The translations under genes and the position numbers were made by a program. The notes under the pieces are model-generated. The model did not search any database and was not told the DNA's origin. It was given only the letters and a program-made list of their open reading frames with translations. 64,000 bases of DNA, taken from an uncultured Selenomonadales bacterium. GTDB lineage: Bacteria > Bacillota > Negativicutes > Selenomonadales > Selenomonadaceae. Location: contig CAMZHX010000005.1 in the NCBI GenBank assembly GCA_947307055.1, positions 79,951-143,950 on the forward strand, written 5' to 3'. This document shows, in pieces, positions 53,198-62,192 of this stretch (position 1 is its first letter; each line of letters begins with the position of its first letter).

Positions 53198-55306
53198 TTG
53201 CAGACAAATAATTCGGAAAGTCATCCGGTGCCGAGAAATTTATCAGCGTGGCCGGATTCGGTAATAAATTTGGCGGTTATGTCGGTAATGGTCGTGATAA
53301 TCTCGCAGTACAACAAAATTTTGGGCGCAATGGCACTTTTAGTTTGGGCGTTGTTAGGTTGGTTCGCATTTGTCCGGCAGAGAGACCGCAAGAAAAAATT
53401 CAAAGAGTACGCCGAAAACGTCATAGGCAATTTCAACGACATGATGTATTACGCGATGACGAAGCTACCTGAAGGAATAATGGTCGTGGACGAGGCGGGG
53501 CGGCTTCAGTGGTGCAATTCAATCATGCAGGATTTTTCGGAAGTGATTCCTCAACAGGGCATGGACGTTGAAGAATTTTGGGACGGGTTAATCTCGCAAG
53601 AAATTTTATCGCTCACGCCGGTCAATAACGAGCCCGCGCCAATGGAAGGAGAATATAAAGTTCAGTCGTTACGGCGCAGAAAAAATTCCGACGGCGAGGT
53701 CGAAGAATTTTACAGACATTTCCTGGTGAAGTACAGACACTTGCAAGCCAATGCGGATTACTCGCGAATGATAGTTTTGTTTGCGCGGGAGATAACGCCC
53801 TACGAGGATTTGAAAATCGAGTACGCGCAAAGCCGGACGTCGTTAATTTATGTGCAGGTCGATAACTACGACGAAGTTACGCAAGGATTAAGCGAGGCGG
53901 AAAAATCTTTGTTAATGTTATCGGTCAGCGAAATTTTGGAGGAGTGGGTCGCGAACTTAGCCGGATTTATCTGCCGCGTGTCGAGTGATTTATTTATTGT
54001 GGTGTTGGAGCGGCGCGCATTGAACTTGGCGATTGAAAAAAAATTTGTCGTGCTGGATAAGGTGCGCCAGTTAGTCAACAAGAATCAGTTGCCGGTCACG
54101 TTGTCAATGGGAGCCTCCGCCGCCGATAAACCTTCCGACGAACAATCAATGAGCGAGCTGGGTACAAAAGCTATGGCTGGTTTGAATTTGGCATTAGCGC
54201 GGGGCGGCGACCAAGTCGCGGTCAATATAGATAACAAAATGCAATTCTTCGGCGGACGAGCTAAGGCGGTCGAAAGAAATACCCGCGTCAAAGCTCGTGT
54301 CATGTCTCATTCGATTCGCGACCATATGGAGGCCGCCGACGAAATTTTTATTATGGGTCACACCCGCGAAGATTATGACGCCTTCGGAGCGGCGGTTGGC
54401 GTCGCGCTCATGGCCAGAGCTTTGAATAAGCCCGTGCATATCGTCTTGAGTAATTGGCTCGACAGCATAGAAAAAGTTCTCGACCTGCTCGACAAGGACG
54501 AGAACTATAAAAATTTATTCATCAGCGCAAACAACGTCACGATTTCGACCGCGTTGGAACCCTTGCTAGTCGTCGTCGATACTTTTATTCCGAATCTCGT
54601 AGCCGCGCCGGTTTTGCTTGAACGCATTAAAAAAGTCGTCGTGATTGACCACCACCGCCGTAGCGAAAACACCATCAAAAATCCCGCGATAAGTTATCTT
54701 GAACCGGGTTCGAGTTCGACTTGCGAAATGGTCACGGAACTTTTGATGTATTTCGACGACAAGATTAAAATTGGCAAGTTGGCGGCGACCGCGATTTATT
54801 CTGGGATTGTCGTTGACACGAAAAATTTTTCCATACAGGCGGGCGCGAGGACTTTCGAGGCGGCGGCATACTTGCGGCGAAGTGGTGCTGACCCCGTTGT
54901 TGTGAATTATCTTTTCAAATCGGATTACGAAACAACAGTATCGCTCGCCAAGACGAAAGCGCAATCAGAATATTTCGAGGGCGGGCTTGTCGTGTCGCAT
55001 ATTCCGAACGTTATCCCGAACGTGCAAGCAATCGCGGGACAAGCGGCGGACGGTCTTTTGCGGGTCGAGGGCGTGCGCATGACGATTATACTATTCCAAA
55101 TGCGAAATGATACGGTCGGGATAAGTGCGCGGTCGAGTGGCGATTTGAATGTTCAAGTCATCATGGAGAAATTTGGCGGCGGAGGTCATCAAAACGTAGC
55201 GGGCGCGCAGGTCAGGAACGTCCCAATTCTTGAGCTGAAAAAATCTGTCGTCGAGGCGGCGCGAAAATATATCGCTGAAACCGACAATCCGATTGCTAAC
55301 AATTAA
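53198..55306 (+). CDS. gdpP: Cyclic-di-AMP phosphodiesterase GdpP
   Basis: 702 aa from TTG 53198 (GGGAGG upstream; the ATG inside TAATGA is out of frame). Two TM helices (about 20-70), a PAS region (about 85-190), a degenerate GGDEF domain (SSDLF in place of GGDEF), then DHH (GHTREDYDAFGAA, VVIDHHRRSENT) and DHHA1 (GGGGHQNVAGA) domains. It hydrolyses c-di-AMP to control osmotic and cell-wall homeostasis. In operon with yybS; rplI and dnaB do not follow. Confidence 0.93.
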   Translation: MQTNNSESHPVPRNLSAWPDSVINLAVMSVMVVIISQYNKILGAMALLVWALLGWFAFVRQRDRKKKFKEYAENVIGNFNDMMYYAMTKLPEGIMVVDEAGRLQWCNSIMQDFSEVIPQQGMDVEEFWDGLISQEILSLTPVNNEPAPMEGEYKVQSLRRRKNSDGEVEEFYRHFLVKYRHLQANADYSRMIVLFAREITPYEDLKIEYAQSRTSLIYVQVDNYDEVTQGLSEAEKSLLMLSVSEILEEWVANLAGFICRVSSDLFIVVLERRALNLAIEKKFVVLDKVRQLVNKNQLPVTLSMGASAADKPSDEQSMSELGTKAMAGLNLALARGGDQVAVNIDNKMQFFGGRAKAVERNTRVKARVMSHSIRDHMEAADEIFIMGHTREDYDAFGAAVGVALMARALNKPVHIVLSNWLDSIEKVLDLLDKDENYKNLFISANNVTISTALEPLLVVVDTFIPNLVAAPVLLERIKKVVVIDHHRRSENTIKNPAISYLEPGSSSTCEMVTELLMYFDDKIKIGKLAATAIYSGIVVDTKNFSIQAGARTFEAAAYLRRSGADPVVVNYLFKSDYETTVSLAKTKAQSEYFEGGLVVSHIPNVIPNVQAIAGQAADGLLRVEGVRMTIILFQMRNDTVGISARSSGDLNVQVIMEKFGGGGHQNVAGAQVRNVPILELKKSVVEAARKYIAETDNPIANN

Positions 55307-55310
55307 AAAA

Positions 55311-55340
55311 TCCCCCGCGTTTTGCAGGGGACTTTTTTTT
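55311..55340. terminator. Terminator between gdpP and rnj
   Basis: Stem TCCCC/GGGGA with additional GC/GC pairing, followed by T8; A6 on the other side for the convergent RNase J gene. Confidence 0.85.
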
Positions 55341-55342
55341 GT

Positions 55343-57016
55343 CTAAATCTCGACTATGATTGGCAAAATCATTGGACGGCGGCGCGTCTGCTCGAAAAGA
55401 AATTGCGCCAGCGTGTCGCGGATTGTCAGCTTAATCGTCATCCAATCATTAACTTGATCTTCCTTGCAGCGTCTGAGAAGGTGGAAGACGCGACTGCGCG
55501 CATCGTCCATAAGTTGTTCGGATTCGCGGACGTAAACGAAACCTCGCGACACAATGTCGGGGCCAGAAATGATTCTGCCCGAAACGCGATTCATCGTCAC
55601 GACCACAATTAAAATCCCGTCCTGCGAAAGTTGCCGCCTATCGCGCAGAACAATATTGCCCACGTCGCCGACGCCAAGCCCGTCGACCATGATAACGCCC
55701 GCATTGACATGCCCCGCGATTTTCCCGCTGTCTCGGCTCAACTCGATAACCGCGCCGTTCTCCCCGACTAAAATATTTTCGCGATTCATGCCCATTTCCT
55801 CAGCAAGTTTGGCGTGCGCGAATAGGTGATGTAATTCGCCATGCACAGGCATAAAAAATTTAGGCTTAACCAAGTTATGAATCAAGCGCAACTCGTCGCG
55901 AGACGCATGTCCAGAAACGTGAATTCCTTCTTCGCGGCGGTGAACTACATTCGCTCCGAGCCGCAAAAGATTATCGACCGTCTTAGCAACGAGTTTTTCA
56001 TTGCCCGGAATCGGCGTCGCGGAAATTATCACGGTGTCGCCGGGGATAACGTCAACTTGCCTGTGGTCACTCATCGCCATTCGAGTTAACGCGCTCATCG
56101 GTTCGCCCTGACTACCCGTTGTTATAATTACAATTTTATTCGCGGGATAATTCCTGATGTCCTCGATGTCAATGATAGTACCTTCGGGCGCGTGAATGTA
56201 GCCGAGCTCAAGCGAAATGGCGACGACGTTTACCATGCTACGACCTAAAATCGCGACGCGTCGACGGTAGCGAATCGCCGTATCAATCGCCTGCTGAATC
56301 CTATGCACATTGGAAGAAAATGTCGCGACGATGATTCTGCCCGATGCATTTTGGAAAACGCGATTGAAAGATGCGCCGACAGTTTTTTCACTGGGCGTGT
56401 GACCTTCCTTTTCAGAGTTTGTCGAGTCAGCCATAAGCAACAGAACTCCGCGTTGCCCCAAATCGGCGAAGCGGCGGAAGTCAGTCATTTTGCCATCAAT
56501 GGGCGTGTAGTCCAATTTGAAATCGCCCGTGTGAACAATCATTCCGACGGGCGTTTTAATCGACAGCGCGACCGAATCGGGGATTGAATGATTCACGCGG
56601 ATAAAGCCGACGCTAAAGCAACCTATCATGACAATTTCGCCGCTCGATACCGTTCGCAGATTTTTGCACTCGACGCCGTCTTCTTTGAGCCGCCCCGATA
56701 AAATTCCGAGCGTCAATCTTGTACCGTAGACAGGGACGGTTAATTTCTTCAAGATGTAGGGCAGCGCGCCGATATGGTCTTCGTGGCCGTGCGTCAGGAC
56801 GATTGCTTTAAGACAACTTTTATTTTCGATAACGTAGGAGATGTCGGGGATAACTAGGTCGATGCCGAGCATATCATTTTCGGGGAACATAAGCCCCGCG
56901 TCAATCATAATCATTTCGTCGCCGTAGCGGATTATCGTCATATTTTTGCCGATTTCGCCCAATCCGCCTAGCGGGATTATTTTTAGCTTGTTTTCGTTTC
57001 TTGAGTCATTTCTCAA
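55343..57016 (-). CDS. rnj: Ribonuclease J
   Basis: 557 aa from TTG 57016 (AAGGAGGAG 7 bases upstream); a longer frame start adds residues with no family match. MBL-type VLTHGHEDHIGALPYIL, beta-CASP motifs and C-terminal domain VSGHASRDELRLI are seen. It is a 5'-3' exo- and endoribonuclease for RNA decay and maturation. Extended -10 promoter at 57072-57100. Confidence 0.92.
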   Translation of the reverse strand: MRNDSRNENKLKIIPLGGLGEIGKNMTIIRYGDEMIMIDAGLMFPENDMLGIDLVIPDISYVIENKSCLKAIVLTHGHEDHIGALPYILKKLTVPVYGTRLTLGILSGRLKEDGVECKNLRTVSSGEIVMIGCFSVGFIRVNHSIPDSVALSIKTPVGMIVHTGDFKLDYTPIDGKMTDFRRFADLGQRGVLLLMADSTNSEKEGHTPSEKTVGASFNRVFQNASGRIIVATFSSNVHRIQQAIDTAIRYRRRVAILGRSMVNVVAISLELGYIHAPEGTIIDIEDIRNYPANKIVIITTGSQGEPMSALTRMAMSDHRQVDVIPGDTVIISATPIPGNEKLVAKTVDNLLRLGANVVHRREEGIHVSGHASRDELRLIHNLVKPKFFMPVHGELHHLFAHAKLAEEMGMNRENILVGENGAVIELSRDSGKIAGHVNAGVIMVDGLGVGDVGNIVLRDRRQLSQDGILIVVVTMNRVSGRIISGPDIVSRGFVYVRESEQLMDDARSRVFHLLRRCKEDQVNDWMTIKLTIRDTLAQFLFEQTRRRPMILPIIVEI

Positions 57017-57071
57017 ATAAAATCTCCTCCTTATGCTTCTAAGAATTTCCGAACTCTCAACGCTTACAAGC

Positions 57072-57100
57072 ATTTTATCAAATCGGCAGGAGCAATGCAA
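57072..57100 (-). promoter_or_regulatory. Promoter of rnj
   Basis: TTGCAT, 17-bp spacer, TAAAAT preceded by TGA on the minus strand. Confidence 0.6.
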
Positions 57101-57157
57101 TTTTAATTTTGTTTATGGTATGATTAACGGCACGGATTAAAATTTTATGAAAAATGT

Positions 57158-57185
57158 TTGAAGAAGGCGCGTTACGTGATATAAT
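57158..57185 (+). promoter_or_regulatory. Promoter of tatA and following genes
   Basis: TTGAAG, 16-bp spacer, TATAAT preceded by TGA. Confidence 0.65.
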
Positions 57186-57210
57186 GCAAAAAATTTTTGG
57201 GAGGATTCAT

Positions 57211-57594
57211 ATGTTTGGTATAGGCGCGGGAGAATTCATAGTCATTTTAATCGTCGGGCTGATAGTCTTCGGACCCGGCAAGTTGCCTGAGGTCGGGCGG
57301 GCAATCGGTAAGGGCTTGCGAGAATTCAGAAAGGCTCAAGCGGCCATTTCTCAAACTCTTAACGAGGTCGATATTAACGAGAAAAAAACTCCGCCCGCCG
57401 AAAAACCTACGGCAGATAAAAAATCTGTGACTGCCGATGATGTCATAAACTTGGCTAAAGAAAGTCCGATTGTCAAGGAGAATCACCATGAAAAAATTTC
57501 TGACGGCACTTCTGCTAACGTTCCTGCTGACGCCGCCCGCGCAAGCGTTGCCGGTGCAGGAAGCGGTTCAAACGGCGTTGACAAACAATCCTAA
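57211..57594 (+). CDS. Sec-independent translocase TatA/TatB-like protein
   Basis: 127 aa from ATG 57211 (GGGAGGATTCAT upstream). One N-terminal TM helix (GEFIVILIVGLIVFGPGKLPEVGRAIGKG) with the Tat FGPGKLPE motif, an amphipathic helix, and a polar tail. TatC is not in the window. The tail overlaps the TolC-family gene by 107 bp in another frame (see findings). The annotation as TatA or TatB cannot be separated by eye. Confidence 0.85.
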   Translation: MFGIGAGEFIVILIVGLIVFGPGKLPEVGRAIGKGLREFRKAQAAISQTLNEVDINEKKTPPAEKPTADKKSVTADDVINLAKESPIVKENHHEKISDGTSANVPADAARASVAGAGSGSNGVDKQS

Positions 57595-58741
57595 CTTGCA
57601 ACGAACAGAACAATCAATCCTCGTCGCTGAAGAGTCGCTGAAATCTGCGCGGGGTCGGAAGGGAATTTCGGTCAGCGCGTCGGGTTCAGTCAACGCTAGC
57701 AAAACAGAGGGCGTCGACGCCTCAGAACACGCCTCGACAGGTTTAACCGCGTCGTTCCCGTTGTATTCGGGCAAGCGACTTGAGACAGCGATAAAATACG
57801 CGGAATTGGGAATCGAAGTTTCAAAGCTCGACTTCATACAGGCGCAGGACGATTTGATTTACCAAGTGGCGACGGCTTACGTCAACGCGCTGGAAAATCT
57901 CGCAACGTCGAAAGTCGATTTGGAGACCGAAAAAAATTTGGCCGAGCACGAGAAAATGATTTCCGCGCAGTACGACGCCGGAGCTAAAGCCAGAATCGAT
58001 TTACTTCGCGCACAAGTCGAGACAAGTAACGCTCTGCAAAATGCCGCCCGCTCGCAAGCCGCCTACGAAGTCGCGCTGACAAATTTAGCCGCGCTCATGT
58101 CGACGGATTCTATCGCGAGCTTGACGGTCGAGGATTTTGATACGCGCTTGGAACTCGTCGACGTTGAAAAATATTTGTCGGAGGCCGAAGAAAATCGCAA
58201 CGATTTAAAATCGGACGTTTTGAAAATCGAGCAGGGCGAATTGAACGTCGTAAGCGCGAAGTCAGGTTGGCTGCCGAGCGTCAATGCGAATGTCGGAGCA
58301 GATTTTAATGCGGCGTCGGATAGGTGGCACATAACGCCCGATGCGTCGGCGGGGATTTCTGCGTCGTGGAATATTTTTGATAGCGGCGTCACGCGAGCCG
58401 AAGTCGACGCGGCTAAGGTCGAAGTCGAGCGGCTCAAATTGGCTATGGATGCCGATTTGGATAGCGTTCGCGAAGATGTCGTCACCGCGCATAAAAATTT
58501 GCGGATTGCGCTTTTGCGGCTCACGACGACTCAACGCGCAGTCGAACTGGCGGAGGAAGAACGCTACATTGCGACCGAACGTTACAACGCCGGCGAAGGG
58601 ATTCTGCTTGACATTCTCGACGCGGAAGTTGCCCTGTCGACGGCGAAGAAAAATAACGTCAGCGCAAGATACGACGTGGCGCGTTACAGCTTCGACCTCG
58701 CGCACGCCGTTGGAGATACCTTGAAGGCAATTAGGAGTTAG
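57488..58741 (+). CDS. TolC family outer membrane efflux protein
   Basis: 417 aa from ATG 57488 (AAGGAGAATCACC upstream). Cleavable signal MKKFLTALLLTFLLTPPAQA. OEP-type helical hairpins (LEKNLAEHEKMISAQYDAGAK-like, then a second repeat), about two OEP domains. It forms an outer-membrane channel, consistent with a diderm cell. It is followed 2 bp later by an adaptor. Confidence 0.9.
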   Translation: MKKFLTALLLTFLLTPPAQALPVQEAVQTALTNNPNLQRTEQSILVAEESLKSARGRKGISVSASGSVNASKTEGVDASEHASTGLTASFPLYSGKRLETAIKYAELGIEVSKLDFIQAQDDLIYQVATAYVNALENLATSKVDLETEKNLAEHEKMISAQYDAGAKARIDLLRAQVETSNALQNAARSQAAYEVALTNLAALMSTDSIASLTVEDFDTRLELVDVEKYLSEAEENRNDLKSDVLKIEQGELNVVSAKSGWLPSVNANVGADFNAASDRWHITPDASAGISASWNIFDSGVTRAEVDAAKVEVERLKLAMDADLDSVREDVVTAHKNLRIALLRLTTTQRAVELAEEERYIATERYNAGEGILLDILDAEVALSTAKKNNVSARYDVARYSFDLAHAVGDTLKAIRS

Positions 58742-58743
58742 TT

Positions 58744-59874
58744 ATGAAGTGGAAAATTTTAATAGTTCTTGTGCTGATAATCGGCGCGGCGACCGGCTAC
58801 TACTTTTACAACGAGACCGTCGAGACTACCGCCACCAAAACTTACGAGACTTCAAAAGTTACTCGCATGGATTTGACTAAGACTGTTTCGGCGACAGGCA
58901 CCGTTCAACCGCGCGATAGCGTCGAAGTCAGCGGAAAAGTCACGGCGCGTATCAAAGAAATTTTGGTTGAGGAAAATGACCACGTGACCGCCGGTCAAGT
59001 CGTCGCGATTCTCGACGGCAAAGATTTTGAAGCTAAGCTAGACCAGGCAAACTTCACCTTGACTAATGCCCGACAGAAATTGGAGCGGACAAAGCGACTT
59101 TATGACATTGGCGCGAAATCTCTGGAAGAATTTCAGGACGCGCAATACGAATACGACCGAGCAAAGTCCGCCGTCGAGCTGGCTGAAGACGACGTTAATC
59201 AAACCGTTATAACCGCGCCTATGGACGGCGTAGTCGTTGGCGAGCCGAAAACGCCAGGCACTATGGCGGTGCAAGGTTCGACCAATCCAACGGTTATTAT
59301 GCGCATTGCCGACTTGAGCGAAAAACTTGTTAAGGCTAAGGTTGACGAGACCGACATTGGCAGCGTTAAAGTCGGCGAGCTTGCAACGTTCACAGTCGAC
59401 GCCTACCCCGATAAAACTTTCGACGCCGAAGTCACGAAAATTTCCCAGACCGATACCACTAACTCGTGGGACACGAGCAGTAGCTCTTCAAGTTCGAACA
59501 CGTCAAGCAACGCCGTTATCTATTACTACGTGACCTTCAACGCGCCCGATAACGAAAATCTTTTGCTGCCCGCTATGACTGCGCGGCTCGATATTATCGT
59601 CGGGCAAGTTCGCGATGCCTTATGCGTGCCGATTGCCGCCCTCAAAACCGACGCGCAAGGCTCCTACGTCGAAAAAATTACTAAGGACGCACAAGGCAAA
59701 GATGTCGCCGAAAAAGTTTATATAACGGTTGGGCTTTACGGCGAGGAATTCGTCGAGGTCACGAGCGGCACTCTAAATCCGGGCGATGATGTCTCAACGA
59801 CTTACGAGGCCGGCGAAAAAAAATCTTCTAGTCAGGGCGGTATGCGTATGGGGCCGCCGCCGATGATGCGATAG
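58744..59874 (+). CDS. Membrane-fusion periplasmic adaptor (HlyD/MacA-like)
   Basis: 376 aa. N-terminal TM helix (ILIVLVLIIGAATGYYFY), lipoyl and hairpin region (VSGKVTARIKEILVEENDHV; LDQANFTLTNARQKLERTK), beta-barrel part. A Ser-rich insert (SSSSSSSNTSS, about 240) and Met/Pro/Gly-rich tail. No ABC ATPase or permease follows, so the inner-membrane partner is elsewhere. Confidence 0.85.
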   Translation: MKWKILIVLVLIIGAATGYYFYNETVETTATKTYETSKVTRMDLTKTVSATGTVQPRDSVEVSGKVTARIKEILVEENDHVTAGQVVAILDGKDFEAKLDQANFTLTNARQKLERTKRLYDIGAKSLEEFQDAQYEYDRAKSAVELAEDDVNQTVITAPMDGVVVGEPKTPGTMAVQGSTNPTVIMRIADLSEKLVKAKVDETDIGSVKVGELATFTVDAYPDKTFDAEVTKISQTDTTNSWDTSSSSSSSNTSSNAVIYYYVTFNAPDNENLLLPAMTARLDIIVGQVRDALCVPIAALKTDAQGSYVEKITKDAQGKDVAEKVYITVGLYGEEFVEVTSGTLNPGDDVSTTYEAGEKKSSSQGGMRMGPPPMMR

Positions 59875-59958
59875 AAAAATTTTTTATGCATAAAGGATTT
59901 ATACCGCGCTTGCAGAATAAGTTAGACGTCCAAAAATTTTTTCTAAGGAGTGTTTGGT

Positions 59959-60453
59959 ATGAAAAGAATTTTCCTAGCGACGTTGCTTGTCTTCATGATG
60001 AGCGCGGCGACCGCACTTGCGGCGAATTGGCAACAGGTCTACACCGACAACGACGACAACGTAATTTACTTCGATTCCGATTCCGTGCAAGTTACTTCGA
60101 TAACGGAAAAAAGAGATGACGTCATATTCGACGCGCGTTTCCGCATGGAATACAGCGACAAAGGTCGTCAAGCCCTAATCGATTGGTATCGCGATTACTC
60201 GATTATGCCGGCGGGTATCGAAAATCTTTCCTACGACGTAACGACGATTAACTTCAAAAAGGAAGGCGACAAGAGATATTATTACATTTCGGAGCGCGTC
60301 TCCTACACCGCTAACGGCTCGCAAATTTCGGGTATGCACTACACCGCCGCGACGCCCGATTGGCAAGAAATTCCGGTTGCCTCTGTTGTCGACGTTGAAT
60401 ATTACAACGCTTATCTGATTGTCGACGGCAAAAAATTTACACCATACCAATAA
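59959..60453 (+). CDS. Secreted hypothetical protein
   Basis: 164 aa from ATG 59959 (AAGGAG upstream). Signal peptide MKRIFLATLLVFMMSAATALA, cleaved after ALA. The mature part begins NWQQVYTDNDDNVIYFDSDS and is beta-rich with many aromatic residues. No domain recognised. It probably lies in the periplasm. Between 59875 and 59958 nothing else is seen. Confidence 0.75.
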   Translation: MKRIFLATLLVFMMSAATALAANWQQVYTDNDDNVIYFDSDSVQVTSITEKRDDVIFDARFRMEYSDKGRQALIDWYRDYSIMPAGIENLSYDVTTINFKKEGDKRYYYISERVSYTANGSQISGMHYTAATPDWQEIPVASVVDVEYYNAYLIVDGKKFTPYQ

Positions 60454-60473
60454 ACTATCACAAATAAAATTTT

Positions 60474-60507
60474 CGGGGCGACTTGACATTTTGCGAGTCG
60501 CCCTTTT
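60474..60507 (+). terminator. Terminator before tlyA
   Basis: Perfect stem GGGCGACT/AGTCGCCC (60476-60503) followed by TTTT. It lies only ~36 bp before tlyA. Confidence 0.8.
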
Positions 60508-60510
60508 CAA

Positions 60511-60543
60511 TTAGGAGTTAGGAAGTAGGAGTTAGGAGTTAGA
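60511..60543 (+). repeat. TTAGGAG heptamer array directly before tlyA
   Basis: TTAGGAGTTAGGAAGTAGGA and further units run to the base before ATG 60544. It supplies several ribosome-site cores. Confidence 0.7.
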
Positions 60544-61347
60544 ATGAGAGAACGGCTCGATGTTTTACTGACAGAGAAAAAATTTTTTGACAGTCGTGCG
60601 CGTGCTAAGGCAATGATTATGGCGGGGAAAATTCTAGTCAACGGGCAAAAAGTCGACAAGGCAGGCTCATTAATCGCGACCGATTCTGAAATTAGGATAC
60701 TCGGCGAGGAATTGCCCTTCGTAAGTCGCGGCGGCTTGAAACTTCAAAAAGCTCTCGACGTGTTCAAAATCATTTTGAGCGGGAAAATTGCCGTTGATGT
60801 TGGCGCGTCGACGGGCGGCTTCACTGATTGCATGTTGCAGCACGGCGCGAAAAAAGTTTACGCTATCGACGTGGGCTACGGTCAACTTGCTTGGAAACTC
60901 CGTAGTGATGTGCGCGTCGTCAACATGGAGCGGACAAATATTCGCAACGTCACGCAGGAAAATTTCCTTGACGAGCTGGACTTTATTTCAATCGACGTGG
61001 CGTTTATTTCTCTGGAAAAAGTTTTGCCGGTCGTGTACAATCTGCTCAAACCTTCGGGCGAAGTCGTCGCGCTCATAAAGCCGCAATTCGAGGCGGGGCG
61101 CGAACACGTCGGCAAAAAGGGCGTCGTCCGTGACAAAAAAATTCATGCGGCGGTTATCAAGAAAGTTTTGGACTTCGCGACGGGCTTAGGCTTTGAAGTT
61201 CGCGGGATAAATTTTTCGCCCGTCAAAGGCCCCGAAGGAAATATCGAGTACTTGACTTATCTGACAAAAAATTTGGCGAGCGCGTTTGATTCGGCGGAAA
61301 TTTTATCAGTCGTCGATTCGGCGCACGAGGAGTTGATGCGGGTATGA
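60544..61347 (+). CDS. tlyA: TlyA family rRNA (cytidine-2'-O)-methyltransferase
   Basis: 267 aa. N-terminal S4 domain (ERLDVLLTEKKFFDSRARAK), then an RrmJ/FtsJ methyltransferase (VDVGASTGGFTDCML, AIDVGYGQLAWKL). It methylates 16S and 23S rRNA. ATG 60544 overlaps nothing upstream; its stop overlaps nadK by 4 bp (ATGA). Confidence 0.92.
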   Translation: MRERLDVLLTEKKFFDSRARAKAMIMAGKILVNGQKVDKAGSLIATDSEIRILGEELPFVSRGGLKLQKALDVFKIILSGKIAVDVGASTGGFTDCMLQHGAKKVYAIDVGYGQLAWKLRSDVRVVNMERTNIRNVTQENFLDELDFISIDVAFISLEKVLPVVYNLLKPSGEVVALIKPQFEAGREHVGKKGVVRDKKIHAAVIKKVLDFATGLGFEVRGINFSPVKGPEGNIEYLTYLTKNLASAFDSAEILSVVDSAHEELMRV

Positions 61348-62186
61348 TGCAAATTGCGGTTTTCCCGAACATGAGTAAGCGGCGAGCGGGTGAGATTGTC
61401 GACCGCATTTTTAATTTCTACAAGAATAAGGACGTGCGACTTGTCATGCCCGCGACCGAAGCCCGGCAATATCGCAAGGACGAATACGGCTTGCCATGCG
61501 TAGAGCGCGTTCATGTCGATATGGCGTTGAGTATCGGCGGCGACGGAACTTTACTTGGAGTTTGTCGGCGATTTGGTGACCAGAGCGTTCCTGTTTGCGG
61601 AATCAATTTGGGGACGCTGGGATTTCTGGCCGACATTGAGCCGCGCGAATTGGAAAGCCGACTTGGGAAAATTTTGGCGGGACAATATCGGGTCGAGCGG
61701 CGGCTTTTGATAAGTGGCTACGCTCGCAACGAGAACGGCGAAAAATTTTTGGGCAACGCTATCAACGACGTTGTCATAACAAAGGGCGGCGTCGCTCGTA
61801 TGCTCCGGCTCGGTCTCTACATAAATCAGACGCACCTTATGGACTACAAAGCCGACGGCTTAATTGTCTCCAGCCCGACCGGCTCGACCGCCTATTCACT
61901 TAGCGCGGGCGGCCCCATTCTCAATCCGACAATCCGCGCTTTGCTCCTTACTCCGATTTGCGCTCATACCTTCCAAATGCGCCCACTCATTGTCAACGAG
62001 GACGACGAAGTCTTGATTAAAATTTCCTCCATGCAAGATGTTATCGTCACGCTCGACGGGCAAGTCAGTCATAAGCTTCAGCCCAATGACGACGTTATAG
62101 TCCGAAAGTCGATTGCCACCGCGCAGATCGTTAAGTTCGACGACAAAAATTATTACGACGTACTCAAAGCTAAAATGTGGAGTTGA
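61344..62186 (+). CDS. nadK: NAD kinase
   Basis: 280 aa. GGDGTLLGVCRRF (active-site), GINLGTLGFLADIEP and SPTGSTAYSLSAGGPI motifs. It phosphorylates NAD to NADP. ATG overlaps the tlyA stop by 4 bp. Confidence 0.95.
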   Translation: MMQIAVFPNMSKRRAGEIVDRIFNFYKNKDVRLVMPATEARQYRKDEYGLPCVERVHVDMALSIGGDGTLLGVCRRFGDQSVPVCGINLGTLGFLADIEPRELESRLGKILAGQYRVERRLLISGYARNENGEKFLGNAINDVVITKGGVARMLRLGLYINQTHLMDYKADGLIVSSPTGSTAYSLSAGGPILNPTIRALLLTPICAHTFQMRPLIVNEDDEVLIKISSMQDVIVTLDGQVSHKLQPNDDVIVRKSIATAQIVKFDDKNYYDVLKAKMWS

Positions 62187-62192
62187 TCCCTT

